From Catenulispora pinistramenti (GTDB taxonomy: Bacteria; Actinomycetota; Actinomycetes; Streptomycetales; Catenulisporaceae), in assembly GCF_018274385.1 (NCBI RefSeq), contig NZ_JAAFYZ010000018.1:1-64000 (forward strand): a DNA stretch of 64,000 bases, written 5' to 3'. The position numbers were made by a program, and so were the translations under genes. Positions 34,149-42,288 of this stretch are shown here, piece by piece. The first letter of the stretch is position 1. Every line of letters starts with the position of its first letter. Below the pieces are notes generated by a model that saw nothing but the letters and a program-made list of their open reading frames with translations, was not told where the DNA came from and ran no database searches.

Positions 34149-35972
34149 TTGACCAGGCTCGATTCCGAACCCGACGAGTCCGGCGGGATCCGCGAGATCA
34201 CCGGGGACTCAGGGCCCGACGACGTCCGGGTCATCCTGTCCGAGGCCTGGCACGAGCTACTGGACATCGACGGCGTGACACCGGCCAGCAACTTCTACTC
34301 CGAAGGCGGCACGTCGGTCACCTCCATGCTGCTGCTGGCCAAGCTGCTCGAGAAGGGCTTCCAAGCACGTCTGTCCGAGCTCATCGCCTGCCGGACGTTC
34401 GGAGAGCAGCTCGCACTGTTCACATCGGGCCGGGCCGAGCAAGCCGACGCGATCCAGGACAGTGTCCTGACCGCGAAGCAGGAACTCCAGTTGGCCCGGA
34501 TCAGGAGGCAGATCAAGGCGCAGGGCGTCGCCAGCGCCAAGCCGGTCCCGCTGGTCCTGGAGATCAGCGGCGACGTCGACCACGACCTGCTCAGCCAGTC
34601 CCTGGTCGATCTCGTGCGCCGGCACGACGTCTTGACCACCGGCTTCATCGACGCGCACGGAGAGGTGGCCCCGACCCGGACCGACTTCGCGGACACCTGG
34701 AAGCCGGAGAGAATGGACCTCACCGCGTTCTCGCGGCAGGAGGCCTTGGCGCGGATCTGGGAGCACATCGGCGAGGTCGCGCAGGCGGGGCTGGCCTACG
34801 ACACCACGCCGGTCATCCTGGGTGCCGTGGCGGCTGTCCGGCCGGACCTCACCTTCGCGGTCCTCGTGATCGACCACCTGGTGAGCGACGCGGAGTCCCT
34901 CGGGGTGCTGTACGAGGACCTGGCTCAGATCTACTCCGCCAAGGTCGAGGGACGTCCCTGCGATCCCTCCGAGCAGCTGACGTCGGTGCACGCCGCTTTG
35001 GTTGAGAAGGAACGGTACGGTGCCGCCGGCTGGCCGACCCTGGCTGCCAAGTGGCGGGAGTACTTCGCGGGGTACCCCGAGCCGCCGGCGTTCGACCTGC
35101 TCGGGCCGTTCGGCGGCCGCGACTACGGACCGACCGTCCCGAGCCCCACCACCCTGACGAACTTCGTCGTTCCGGCTCAGACTGTTGCGAAACTCAAGGC
35201 GACGTACCGGCGGCTCGGGTTGTCGCCGTTGTCCGTCGTGCTCGGCGCCATGTACCTCGCCGCGCACATCGTGAGCGGCTTGCAGGACATCTGTCTGATC
35301 AATCCGCGCTCCCGGCGCAACGGCGCCGGCGAGATGCGCATCGTCAACGACTTCGCCGAGCCGACCGTCATCAGGGTGCGACCGTCGGGGGCGTCATGCC
35401 CGTGTCGCCTGACCCTGGCCGAGGTCGCGGCCATGGCGGCCGACAGCCAGGCGAGGGCGAGTGAATTGGAGATGCCCCGCAAGGCGGTCATGGCGTTCTC
35501 CCAGGACGACGGCGGCACCCCGTCCAGGGCGATGATCGGCTCCACCCTGCGCGCGGCCCAGGAAGAGCAGAGCCGACCGACGGACGTCGCCGAGGCGAGA
35601 GCCGACATGAACGCCGTGCCGTGGTTGTGGTGCAACTACACGAAAACGGGTGTGTCCTCGCGGACCATGGGCGCGGCGACGGCGACCTTCGTCGAGCAGG
35701 AGCTGGGCGGCGATCCCAACGTGTCCAACCTCATGGTCTTCATCGCAGACGACGACAACGAGCTCGTCGTGAACATGGTCGTGCCGGATCAGCTGTATCC
35801 GCGGAGCCTTGTCCGCGAATTCGGGGAGACGCTGATGCTCGTCCTGGGCAGGTTCGCCGAGGACCCCGACCGTCCCATGGCGGCATCCGGCCCGGCGCCT
35901 TGTACGGCGCGGGCCGAGCACAGACAGCTCCCTGACATGGTGGGCGCGCCCGCTATGACATCCGGCTCGTGA
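34149..35972 (+). CDS. PCP-condensation didomain NRPS protein, altered HHxxxDG motif
   Basis: A 607-aa protein with an N-terminal carrier domain (FYSEGGTSVTSMLLLAKLLEKG, Ser near residue 55 for phosphopantetheine) and a C-terminal condensation domain from about residue 115. The catalytic HHxxxDG motif reads DHLVSDA: the second His and the Asp remain, while the first His is Asp and the Gly is Ala. It also has an INPRSRRNGAGEMRIVNDFAEP solvent-channel segment and a WLWCNYTKTG stretch. It parallels the PCP/C protein at 10881-12494 but the two are not close duplicates. The TTG 34149 is the first in-frame start after GAGG. It overlaps the convergent flavin enzyme by 20 bases. Confidence 0.87.
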   Translation: MTRLDSEPDESGGIREITGDSGPDDVRVILSEAWHELLDIDGVTPASNFYSEGGTSVTSMLLLAKLLEKGFQARLSELIACRTFGEQLALFTSGRAEQADAIQDSVLTAKQELQLARIRRQIKAQGVASAKPVPLVLEISGDVDHDLLSQSLVDLVRRHDVLTTGFIDAHGEVAPTRTDFADTWKPERMDLTAFSRQEALARIWEHIGEVAQAGLAYDTTPVILGAVAAVRPDLTFAVLVIDHLVSDAESLGVLYEDLAQIYSAKVEGRPCDPSEQLTSVHAALVEKERYGAAGWPTLAAKWREYFAGYPEPPAFDLLGPFGGRDYGPTVPSPTTLTNFVVPAQTVAKLKATYRRLGLSPLSVVLGAMYLAAHIVSGLQDICLINPRSRRNGAGEMRIVNDFAEPTVIRVRPSGASCPCRLTLAEVAAMAADSQARASELEMPRKAVMAFSQDDGGTPSRAMIGSTLRAAQEEQSRPTDVAEARADMNAVPWLWCNYTKTGVSSRTMGAATATFVEQELGGDPNVSNLMVFIADDDNELVVNMVVPDQLYPRSLVREFGETLMLVLGRFAEDPDRPMAASGPAPCTARAEHRQLPDMVGAPAMTSGS

Positions 35973-36891
35973 GCGGCAGCAGCTCCGCGAGGAGCTCCAG
36001 GTGATCGATGTCGCTCAGGTCGAGCACCTGCAGGTAGATCGTGTCGGTACCGATCCCGGCGAACTCGGCGATCCGCTCGGCGATCTCGACGGGCGTTCCG
36101 GCCAGTCCCCGGCGGCGCAGGTCCGCCGGCTGGTGTCCGATCGCCGCTGCCCGCCTGGCCAGTTCGGCCTCGTCCCGCCCGCAGCACACGACCTGCGCCG
36201 CCGAGTACACCATCGAGGCCGGCTCGCGACCGGCGGCGGCGCAGGCCTTCCGGACCCGGCCGAACGCCTCAGCCGTCTCCGGGACGTCGCAGAACGGCAC
36301 GTTGAACTCGTCGGCGAAACGTGCCGCCAGCCGCGGCGTGCGCTTGGTGCCGAAGCCGCCGACCAGCAGCGGCGGCCGGGGCCGCTGCGCCGGCTTGGGC
36401 AGCGCGGGCGAGTCGGTCACGGTGTAGTGCTTGCCGGCGAAGGAGTACCGCTCGCCCTCGGGCGTCTCCCACAGGCCGGTGATGATCTCCAGCTGCTCCT
36501 CATAGCGCTCGAACCGTTCGCGCAGCTCGGGAAACGGGATGCCGTAGGCGGCGTGCTCCCCGTCGAACCATCCGGCACCGAAGCCGAATTCGATGCGGCC
36601 GCCGCTCATCTGGTCGACCTGGGCCACGCTGACCGCCAGCGGGCCCGGGAAGCGGAACGTGGCGGGGCTCACCAGGGTCCCGAGCCGGATGCGCTCGGTC
36701 TCGCGGGCCAGGCCGGCCAACGTGATCCAGGCGTCGGTCGGGCCGGGCAGCTCTCTGACCGGTCCGCTGCTCAGGTAGTGGTCCGAGCGGAAGAACCCGT
36801 CGAAGCCGAGGGCTTCGGCTGCCTTGGCCAGGGTCAGCAACGTCGAGTAGTCGGCACCCCGGTGCGGTTCGGTGAAGATCCGAAGTCGCAT
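35953..36891 (-). CDS. Luciferase-like F420/FMN oxidoreductase
   Basis: A 312-aa luciferase-like oxidoreductase of the F420-associated type. LRIFTEPHRGADYSTLLTLAKAAEALGFDGFFRSDHYL is the N-terminal beta-alpha unit, LARETERIRLGTLVSPATFRFPGPLAVSVAQVDQMSGGRIEFGFGAGWF the central signature and TIYLQVLDLSDIDHLELLAE the C-terminal strand. ATG 36891 has AAGGGAG six bases upstream, so the longer frame to 36933 is rejected. It is monocistronic and transcribed against the second PCP/C gene. A hydride transfer or oxygenation on a late intermediate is possible. Confidence 0.87.
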   Translation of the reverse strand: MRLRIFTEPHRGADYSTLLTLAKAAEALGFDGFFRSDHYLSSGPVRELPGPTDAWITLAGLARETERIRLGTLVSPATFRFPGPLAVSVAQVDQMSGGRIEFGFGAGWFDGEHAAYGIPFPELRERFERYEEQLEIITGLWETPEGERYSFAGKHYTVTDSPALPKPAQRPRPPLLVGGFGTKRTPRLAARFADEFNVPFCDVPETAEAFGRVRKACAAAGREPASMVYSAAQVVCCGRDEAELARRAAAIGHQPADLRRRGLAGTPVEIAERIAEFAGIGTDTIYLQVLDLSDIDHLELLAELLPLTSRMS

Positions 36892-37119
36892 ACTCACTCC
36901 CTTGTGTCCGATGGTGGCGTTCGGCTTCGGCACTGTTCCACATCGAACACGGCCGTTCCATCCCTGACGTTCCCCGGCGTGCCCGGATCTAAAGCAGAAT
37001 GCTTCAATCCCTTGTGCCGTACCGAACTTCGTGGTTTGATACGGGTAATCGCTGATGATCTAGAAGGCTCGACAGGTCAAGGCGATGAGCGCACATTTCA
37101 TGTATCGGGGGGTTCGCAT

Positions 37120-37815
37120 ATGTCGAAGTCTTCAGCGGTTCAACTTCCGCACTTCATCGGTGATATCCCGGACGTCGGCCTCGAGGATCGGATCAATGAT
37201 TCCGACGGCCTGCTGACCTTCGCCTGTCCCGATGAGGAAGCCCTTCTGAAAGCCGCGCGGGGCGTCGGCGAGGTGATGATCCACCCGCACGGCGACGCCC
37301 GGGGCGTCACGCCGATCCGGCTGACCGAGGGGCGGGTGGACGTCGGGCTCACCACCGGGGATCTGCTGGCCCACACCGACCGGCCGGCGACGAAGGTACC
37401 GCCCCGATATCTGTTCCTGTGGTGCAAGCAGGCCTCCGACCAGGGTGGTGAGACGGTTCTCTACCGCGGTCGCGACGTCGTGCGCCACCTGGCCGAACAC
37501 GACCCGGCCGCCCTGCGGGCGGTGACCTCGTCGCAGGCGGCGATCTTCCGGACCGGGACCGACGAGCACGTCGGCCCGATCATCCAGATCGAGGACGGCG
37601 AGGTCGTGGGCCTGCGGCTGCGGTTCGACCATCTCGTCTACTTCTCCTGGGACGTCACCCGCACCATGCCCGCGTTTCAGGCCGCCCTGAGATCCGTCGA
37701 GCGTCGATTCGCGCTCCAGGCCGGACAGGGCTACCTGCTCGACAACCGGATCTGGTTCCACAGCCGGACCGCGTACACCGGCGACCGGGAGATGTCCCGA
37801 ATCATGGTCGCCTGA
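37120..37815 (+). CDS. Small Fe(II)/2-oxoglutarate-dependent oxygenase
   Basis: A 231-aa oxygenase of the TauD/clavaminate synthase-like superfamily, shorter than usual. H85 and D87 (LAHTDR) and H214 (IWFHSRTAY) make the iron triad; R227 (MSRIMV) or R223 should hold 2-oxoglutarate, and YLLDNRIWFH is the usual strand before the distal His. VNLTTG-like and PPRYLFLWCKQASDQGGETVLY segments are the family core. ATG 37120 has a GGGGGG tract nearby. A TTTGATACG box lies 77 bases upstream. First gene of a plus run that continues with the glycosyltransferase after 50 bases. Confidence 0.88.
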   Translation: MSKSSAVQLPHFIGDIPDVGLEDRINDSDGLLTFACPDEEALLKAARGVGEVMIHPHGDARGVTPIRLTEGRVDVGLTTGDLLAHTDRPATKVPPRYLFLWCKQASDQGGETVLYRGRDVVRHLAEHDPAALRAVTSSQAAIFRTGTDEHVGPIIQIEDGEVVGLRLRFDHLVYFSWDVTRTMPAFQAALRSVERRFALQAGQGYLLDNRIWFHSRTAYTGDREMSRIMVA

Positions 37816-37865
37816 ACGACCGCCAGATCGACTCCCATCCGGCCGGCCGCGATTGAAGAGGACCC

Positions 37866-39047
37866 ATGCGCATCCTTTTTGCCACCCACACTCCGCTTGA
37901 CGCCTCGGGCAGTGGCATCTATCTCCGAAAGGTCGCCGAACATCTGCTCTCGGAAGGGCATGAGGCACTGGTCTTGTGTCTCGCTGGAAGCGCCGTCGAC
38001 ACCTTTGCGTTCCGTCAGGAGACCATCGGAACCCCGGGGCGCCCCTCGCGATGGAATCTCCCCTTCGACTTCCCCAATTTCAGCGGCCACCGCGACAGTC
38101 ACCTTCTTTACGACGACGTCGACGAAGCCGGTATAGCGACATACCTCGATGTGTGGACCTCGGCGCTGACCGACCTCGCGCAGGAGTTCAAACCGGATGT
38201 GCTGGTCGTGAACCACGCATTCCTCATCGCCTGTGCCGCGGCGAGCATCCCGACGCTTCCTTACGTCGTGGTCTCCCACGGCAGCGAGTTCCTCCGACCG
38301 CGCAAGAGCGCCGCCTTCGACCGGTATCGGCGCCAGGGCCTGCAGGCGGCGCGCGAAGTGGTGGCCGTGGCGCCGGCCATCGCGGCGCTGATGGCCGAAG
38401 CGGGCGACATCGGTCTGGAACGGATCCACATCGTCTCCCCGGGCTACGACCCGGACGTGTTCCAACCCGCCCCGGTCGACCGGGCAGCGGTTCTGGAACC
38501 GTTCGGCCTGTCGGCGGCCAGGCCGTGCGTCGCTTACGTCGGACGGATCGTCGCGTACAAGCGCGTGCCGGACATGTTGGCCGGGCTGGCCGCGATTCCC
38601 GCTGGGCGGCGCCCGCAAGCGCTGGTGGTCGGGGACGGCCCGGCCCTGTCGGACGCGATGGACGCGGCGAAGCGGATCGGCATGCCCGAGGCGGTCTTCG
38701 CCGGGCACATCGCCGACCGGCACCGGCTGGCGGACGTCTTCAACGCCATCGACCTGCTGGTGCTGCCCAGCGAGTTCGACCCCTATCCCATGACCGCGAT
38801 CGAGACCCTGGCCTGTGGCACGCCCGTGCTGACCAGCGATCAGTGCGGTGTCACGGACATCGTCGCCGACGTGGCGGGTGCCGTGTACCCAGGCGGTGAC
38901 ACGCAGGCCATCGCCGACCGGGTCCAGGAGGCGTTGCGGGACGACTGGAAGGCCTCCCGCGGACCGGAAGGGCCGGCCCGCGTCGCCGCCAAGGCCTGGC
39001 CGGCCATCGCCGATCAGTTGCTGGACATCCTCAAGCAGGTTGCCTAG
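37866..39047 (+). CDS. GT4-family glycosyltransferase
   Basis: A 393-aa GT-B fold glycosyltransferase. MRILFATHTPLDASGSGIYLRKVAEHL is the N-terminal acceptor domain, VVSHGSEFLRPRK and VSPGYDPDVF lie in the middle, VAYVGRIVAYKRVPDML starts the nucleotide-sugar domain and EFDPYPMTAIETLACGTPVLTS contains the E-x7-E motif. It should transfer a sugar from a nucleotide donor, probably with retention. In this context the acceptor may be a hydroxyl of the phosphonate product, although a link to cell-envelope chemistry cannot be excluded. Four bases separate it from the GNAT gene. Confidence 0.88.
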   Translation: MRILFATHTPLDASGSGIYLRKVAEHLLSEGHEALVLCLAGSAVDTFAFRQETIGTPGRPSRWNLPFDFPNFSGHRDSHLLYDDVDEAGIATYLDVWTSALTDLAQEFKPDVLVVNHAFLIACAAASIPTLPYVVVSHGSEFLRPRKSAAFDRYRRQGLQAAREVVAVAPAIAALMAEAGDIGLERIHIVSPGYDPDVFQPAPVDRAAVLEPFGLSAARPCVAYVGRIVAYKRVPDMLAGLAAIPAGRRPQALVVGDGPALSDAMDAAKRIGMPEAVFAGHIADRHRLADVFNAIDLLVLPSEFDPYPMTAIETLACGTPVLTSDQCGVTDIVADVAGAVYPGGDTQAIADRVQEALRDDWKASRGPEGPARVAAKAWPAIADQLLDILKQVA

Positions 39048-39051
39048 GACT

Positions 39052-39495
39052 ATGCAGGACATCGCTGTCCGCATCGCGGAGCCCGCACATCTTGATGCCG
39101 TACTCGACCTGTGGGAGGCGGCCGGGCACAGCAAGAGCGTGACCGACAACCTCGAGAGCCTGGCCGGCGTACTCGCCCACCCTTACGCGACCGTGCTCGT
39201 CGCCCTCGACGCGGACCTGGTGGTGGGGTCCGCGCTTCCTGCCTGGGACGGGTGGCGCGGCACCGTGCACCGCGTGGTGCTGCATCCGCGGTGGCACCAG
39301 CAGGAGCAGACCGGTTCGGCACTGATCGCGGCCGCCGTGGACTGGCTGAGCCGATTCGGTACGGTGCGGGTCGGCGCCCCGGTCGCCGGAACCGCCGAGG
39401 CACAACGGATCTGGGAGCGATCCGGCTTCCGTCACGATCCGCAGACCCATCGCTTCGTGCGCGACATCGACTCGCAGGGCGGGGAGAACTCATGA
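39052..39495 (+). CDS. GNAT acetyltransferase
   Basis: A 147-aa single GNAT domain: VRIAEPAHLDAVLDLWEAAG at the start, VLVALDADLVVGSALPAWDGWRGTVHRVVLHPRWHQQEQTGSALIAAAVDWL with the acetyl-CoA loop replaced by H-x-Q-E-Q-T-G-S in motif A, and AQRIWERSGFRHD in motif B. Small GNATs in phosphonate clusters (Pat/Bar in bialaphos) often N-acetylate an intermediate for self-protection; that is a hypothesis here. The start is 4 bases after the glycosyltransferase stop, and the stop overlaps the isomerase start as ATGA. Confidence 0.82.
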   Translation: MQDIAVRIAEPAHLDAVLDLWEAAGHSKSVTDNLESLAGVLAHPYATVLVALDADLVVGSALPAWDGWRGTVHRVVLHPRWHQQEQTGSALIAAAVDWLSRFGTVRVGAPVAGTAEAQRIWERSGFRHDPQTHRFVRDIDSQGGENS

Positions 39496-40589
39496 TCGGT
39501 CAGTCCGAGACCAACGAGAAGGCACCCGGCGAAGCGCACCCGGCTGACCCGCTGGCCCGCCCCGCGGTCGAGCGTGCGGACGCGCGGCTCATGATCAACG
39601 ATGTCGTCGCGCAGCCGAGACACATCCGCGAAGCTCTGACACTCCTGAACGGAGTGGACCTTCCGCGCGGCGACTTCCCGGGCGGGCTGGTGATCTGCGG
39701 CGTCGGCGGCTCCGGGCTCGCCGGGGACATCACCGCCGCCATCGTGGGCCCCCGCGCCCGCCGGCCGATCCAGACCGTGCGCGGCTATCTTCCCGATCCC
39801 TGGGTGGGCCCGGGGACGTTCGTCTTCTGCCCGAGCTACTCCGGGAACACGGATATCACGCTGGAATACTTCGCGGCCGCCCACACGGCCGGGGCCACCG
39901 TGGTCCCGCTGACCAGCGGCGGCCGTCTGGTCGAGATGGCCGCTGAGCGGGACCTGCCGCTGGTGCGGGTCCCGGCCGGCTTTCAGCCACGAGCGCTGAC
40001 GTCGTACGCGATCGTCACAGCGCTCTGTTGCGCCGCCGCGGCCGATGTGGCGCCGGACCTGCGAGGGGAAGTCGCCGAAGCCGCGGACTTCCTCGACGGC
40101 CTGGTCCAGGCCTGGGGTCCGGAGTCCCCCGCGGACTCGTTGGCCAAGTCACTCGCGCACGCCTTCCACGACAAAGGCGTGATGATCTACGGGAGCGGCC
40201 CCACGACGGCGGCCGCACACCGATGGAAGACCCAGCTCAACGAGACCGGCAAGCGACTGGCCTTCTCCTCCGAACTGCTGGAGGCCGACCACCACGAACT
40301 GTGCGTGTGGGGACACCTGAACGAACCGGGGTCATGGTCGGCACTGTTCTTGGAGGACCGAGCGGACCAGCACCCCGCGGCCGTGCGCCGCATGGAGCTC
40401 ACAGCCGAACTGATCGCCGGCGCCGGAGGCTCGACGCACTGGATCTCCGCCCAGGGCGAAACGCGGACCCAGAGAATGCTCTCCCTGGTGTTGCTGGCCG
40501 ACTTCGTCAGCGTCTACACCGCTGCCCTGTCCGGGGTCGACCCGTCGGAGATCGAGCTGATCGCCGAGCTGAACAGGCTGGTCGGCTGA
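39492..40589 (+). CDS. Phosphoglucose/phosphomannose isomerase (SIS domain)
   Basis: A 365-aa two-SIS-domain sugar isomerase of the bifunctional archaeal/actinobacterial type. LVICGVGGSGLAGDITAAIV is the first phosphate-binding loop and FCPSYSGNTDITLEYF the second, with GVMIYGSGPTTAAAHRWKTQLNETGKRLAF in the C-terminal half. Interconversion of glucose-6-phosphate, mannose-6-phosphate and fructose-6-phosphate would feed sugar donors to the GT4 enzyme next door. Translationally coupled to the GNAT gene. It ends the strongest run of cluster genes. Confidence 0.9.
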   Translation: MIGQSETNEKAPGEAHPADPLARPAVERADARLMINDVVAQPRHIREALTLLNGVDLPRGDFPGGLVICGVGGSGLAGDITAAIVGPRARRPIQTVRGYLPDPWVGPGTFVFCPSYSGNTDITLEYFAAAHTAGATVVPLTSGGRLVEMAAERDLPLVRVPAGFQPRALTSYAIVTALCCAAAADVAPDLRGEVAEAADFLDGLVQAWGPESPADSLAKSLAHAFHDKGVMIYGSGPTTAAAHRWKTQLNETGKRLAFSSELLEADHHELCVWGHLNEPGSWSALFLEDRADQHPAAVRRMELTAELIAGAGGSTHWISAQGETRTQRMLSLVLLADFVSVYTAALSGVDPSEIELIAELNRLVG

Positions 40590-40702
40590 ACCGCTCCGGC
40601 TCTGCGGGGGCGGCGGGTTCTCGGGCTGGAATCAGTGTGAATCCGCGGAACGTGAATTTTCCTAAGGAACCTTTCACGGCGGCTTAAAGGCCGAGATCCA
40701 CG

Positions 40703-42226
40703 ATGCACCGGATGCGAGTGCATGAAAACGGTCTTCCGGTCGGCGGCGGTCTGGGCCCGCGGCGGCTCGACACCACAGTCTCCCCGGTAGTCGCCGGGGT
40801 GGTGCCGCGGGCGCGGACGGTCACCCGTCCGTTCGCCGGTCGGTACACCCGTCGGTTCACCGTCCTCGGCGAGCCGCTGCGGGGGGTGCTGCCGGTCGTG
40901 CTCGGGCTGCTGGCGCTCGCCTGTTCGCTGGTGGCGCTCGTGGTCGTCCGGGCACCGCAGCTCTCGATCGTCGACGAGCCGGCGCACGCCGACTACGCCT
41001 ACCAGGTCTCGCACGGCCGGCTCCCGGCCAAGGGCACGATCGTCGACGCCGAGATCCGCTACGAGTGGTACTGCCACGATCTCGGCGCCGCGGTGGCGTC
41101 GGCGGACTGCGCCGCGGGGTTCACCGACGGCTTCCAGGCCGACGCGCAGGACTACACGTTCGGCGATCCTCCGCTCTATTACTTGGTCACCGGCTATCTG
41201 GGCCGGGCGCTGGGTCCCCTCGTGCCGGGCGGGCACGACTTCATCACCGCGGGCCGGGTCGTCGGCGCGCTGTGGCTGTTCGCCGGGATGCTCATGCTCT
41301 ACGGCGCGCTGCGTGCGTTCCGCGTGGAGCGGTGCTATGCCTGTCTGGGCGCGGTGCTGCTGCCGTTGTGCCCTGGTGTGCTGGCCGCCGCGAGCTCGCT
41401 CAGCAGCGACGTGCCGTCCGCGTTGTGCGGGGCGGCGGCGCTGTACTTACTGGCGCGGGTGACAGTGGAACGCCGGACCGGCTGGGTGTTGCCGTTCGTC
41501 GTCACAGCGCTGGCCACCGGAACGAAGATCCTCAACGGCGTGCCGATGCTGGTGGTCGGCGCGGTGGTCCTGGTCCTCGCGGTGGCGGCCTGGCGGCGCG
41601 GCGACCGGGGCGCCGCGGTGCGGACCGGTCTGATCGCGCTCGCGGTCGTCGTCGCGTTCTGCGGTGTCTACGGCGGCTGGACCGTGTTCCAGAGCGGACG
41701 CGGCCAGGAGGGCTGGGTGAACCCGAACCTGGCCGACGGCCAGCCGCTCACCGGATCCGCCGCGGGCGATCTGCTCAGCAACCTGTTCGGCACGTTCCAG
41801 CATCTGACGACCAGCTACTGGCTCGCCGATCCGGTCAACGGCGAGACGGTGGTGATCTGGGCGACCCTGCTGTGCGTCGTGCTCGGTGCCGCACCGTTCG
41901 TGTTGATGGCCACCAGTCGTACCCGGTCCTGGAGCTGGCAGCTGGCGGTCGGCACCGCGGCCGGCATCTCGGTGATCGCGCTGGTCGTGCAGACCCAGGT
42001 GTTGGCGACCAGCGGGCGGTACTTCGCGATCGTCAGCGGGCGGTACGCGCTGAGCTTCCTGCCGTGGGCGATCGCCTGCCTGGCGGTCGTGGCCAGTCGC
42101 AAAGGGCTGTCACGCAGCGGGGTGGCGTTCACCGGGCTGGGTCTGACGGTGATGCTGCTCGCGACGTCCGGGGTGTTCGCGCTCGGGCCCGCGCTGAGCA
42201 GCCGGACGTCGTTCTTGATCGGGTGA
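40703..42226 (+). CDS. Polytopic membrane protein, GT-C / DUF2142-like
   Basis: A 507-aa integral membrane protein with about 10 transmembrane segments. After a first TM (about 62-82) comes LSIVDEPAHADYAYQVSHGRLP, the acidic DE pair at the start of the first external loop that is typical of GT-C glycosyltransferases and DUF2142 proteins, which use lipid-linked sugars. Cys pairs in the loop (YCHDLGAAVASADC) may form a disulfide. It may be a last gene of the cluster or belong to envelope biogenesis. The ATG at 40703 has a weak SD; ATG 40712 is also in frame. A 113-base gap separates it from the isomerase. Confidence 0.75.
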   Translation: MHRMRVHENGLPVGGGLGPRRLDTTVSPVVAGVVPRARTVTRPFAGRYTRRFTVLGEPLRGVLPVVLGLLALACSLVALVVVRAPQLSIVDEPAHADYAYQVSHGRLPAKGTIVDAEIRYEWYCHDLGAAVASADCAAGFTDGFQADAQDYTFGDPPLYYLVTGYLGRALGPLVPGGHDFITAGRVVGALWLFAGMLMLYGALRAFRVERCYACLGAVLLPLCPGVLAAASSLSSDVPSALCGAAALYLLARVTVERRTGWVLPFVVTALATGTKILNGVPMLVVGAVVLVLAVAAWRRGDRGAAVRTGLIALAVVVAFCGVYGGWTVFQSGRGQEGWVNPNLADGQPLTGSAAGDLLSNLFGTFQHLTTSYWLADPVNGETVVIWATLLCVVLGAAPFVLMATSRTRSWSWQLAVGTAAGISVIALVVQTQVLATSGRYFAIVSGRYALSFLPWAIACLAVVASRKGLSRSGVAFTGLGLTVMLLATSGVFALGPALSSRTSFLIG

Positions 42227-42288
42227 CGCTGGACTCGGCCCGGGCGGCGGCGTGGAGTCCGGGCCGCCGCCCGGGCCGGGCCGTCGGC

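Larger units (their letters stand above)
10548..40589. other. Phosphonate / NRPS-like biosynthetic gene cluster
   Basis: This interval groups the PEP mutase, phosphonopyruvate decarboxylase and phosphonoacetaldehyde reductase genes with stand-alone NRPS parts, ligases, oxygenases, a carbamoyltransferase, a methyltransferase, an exporter and a sugar branch. The borders are set by the change to unrelated genes on the left (Hsp20 side) and less surely on the right, where the GT4-GNAT-isomerase genes could be the last members. The membrane protein at 40703-42226 could also belong. Confidence 0.8.
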
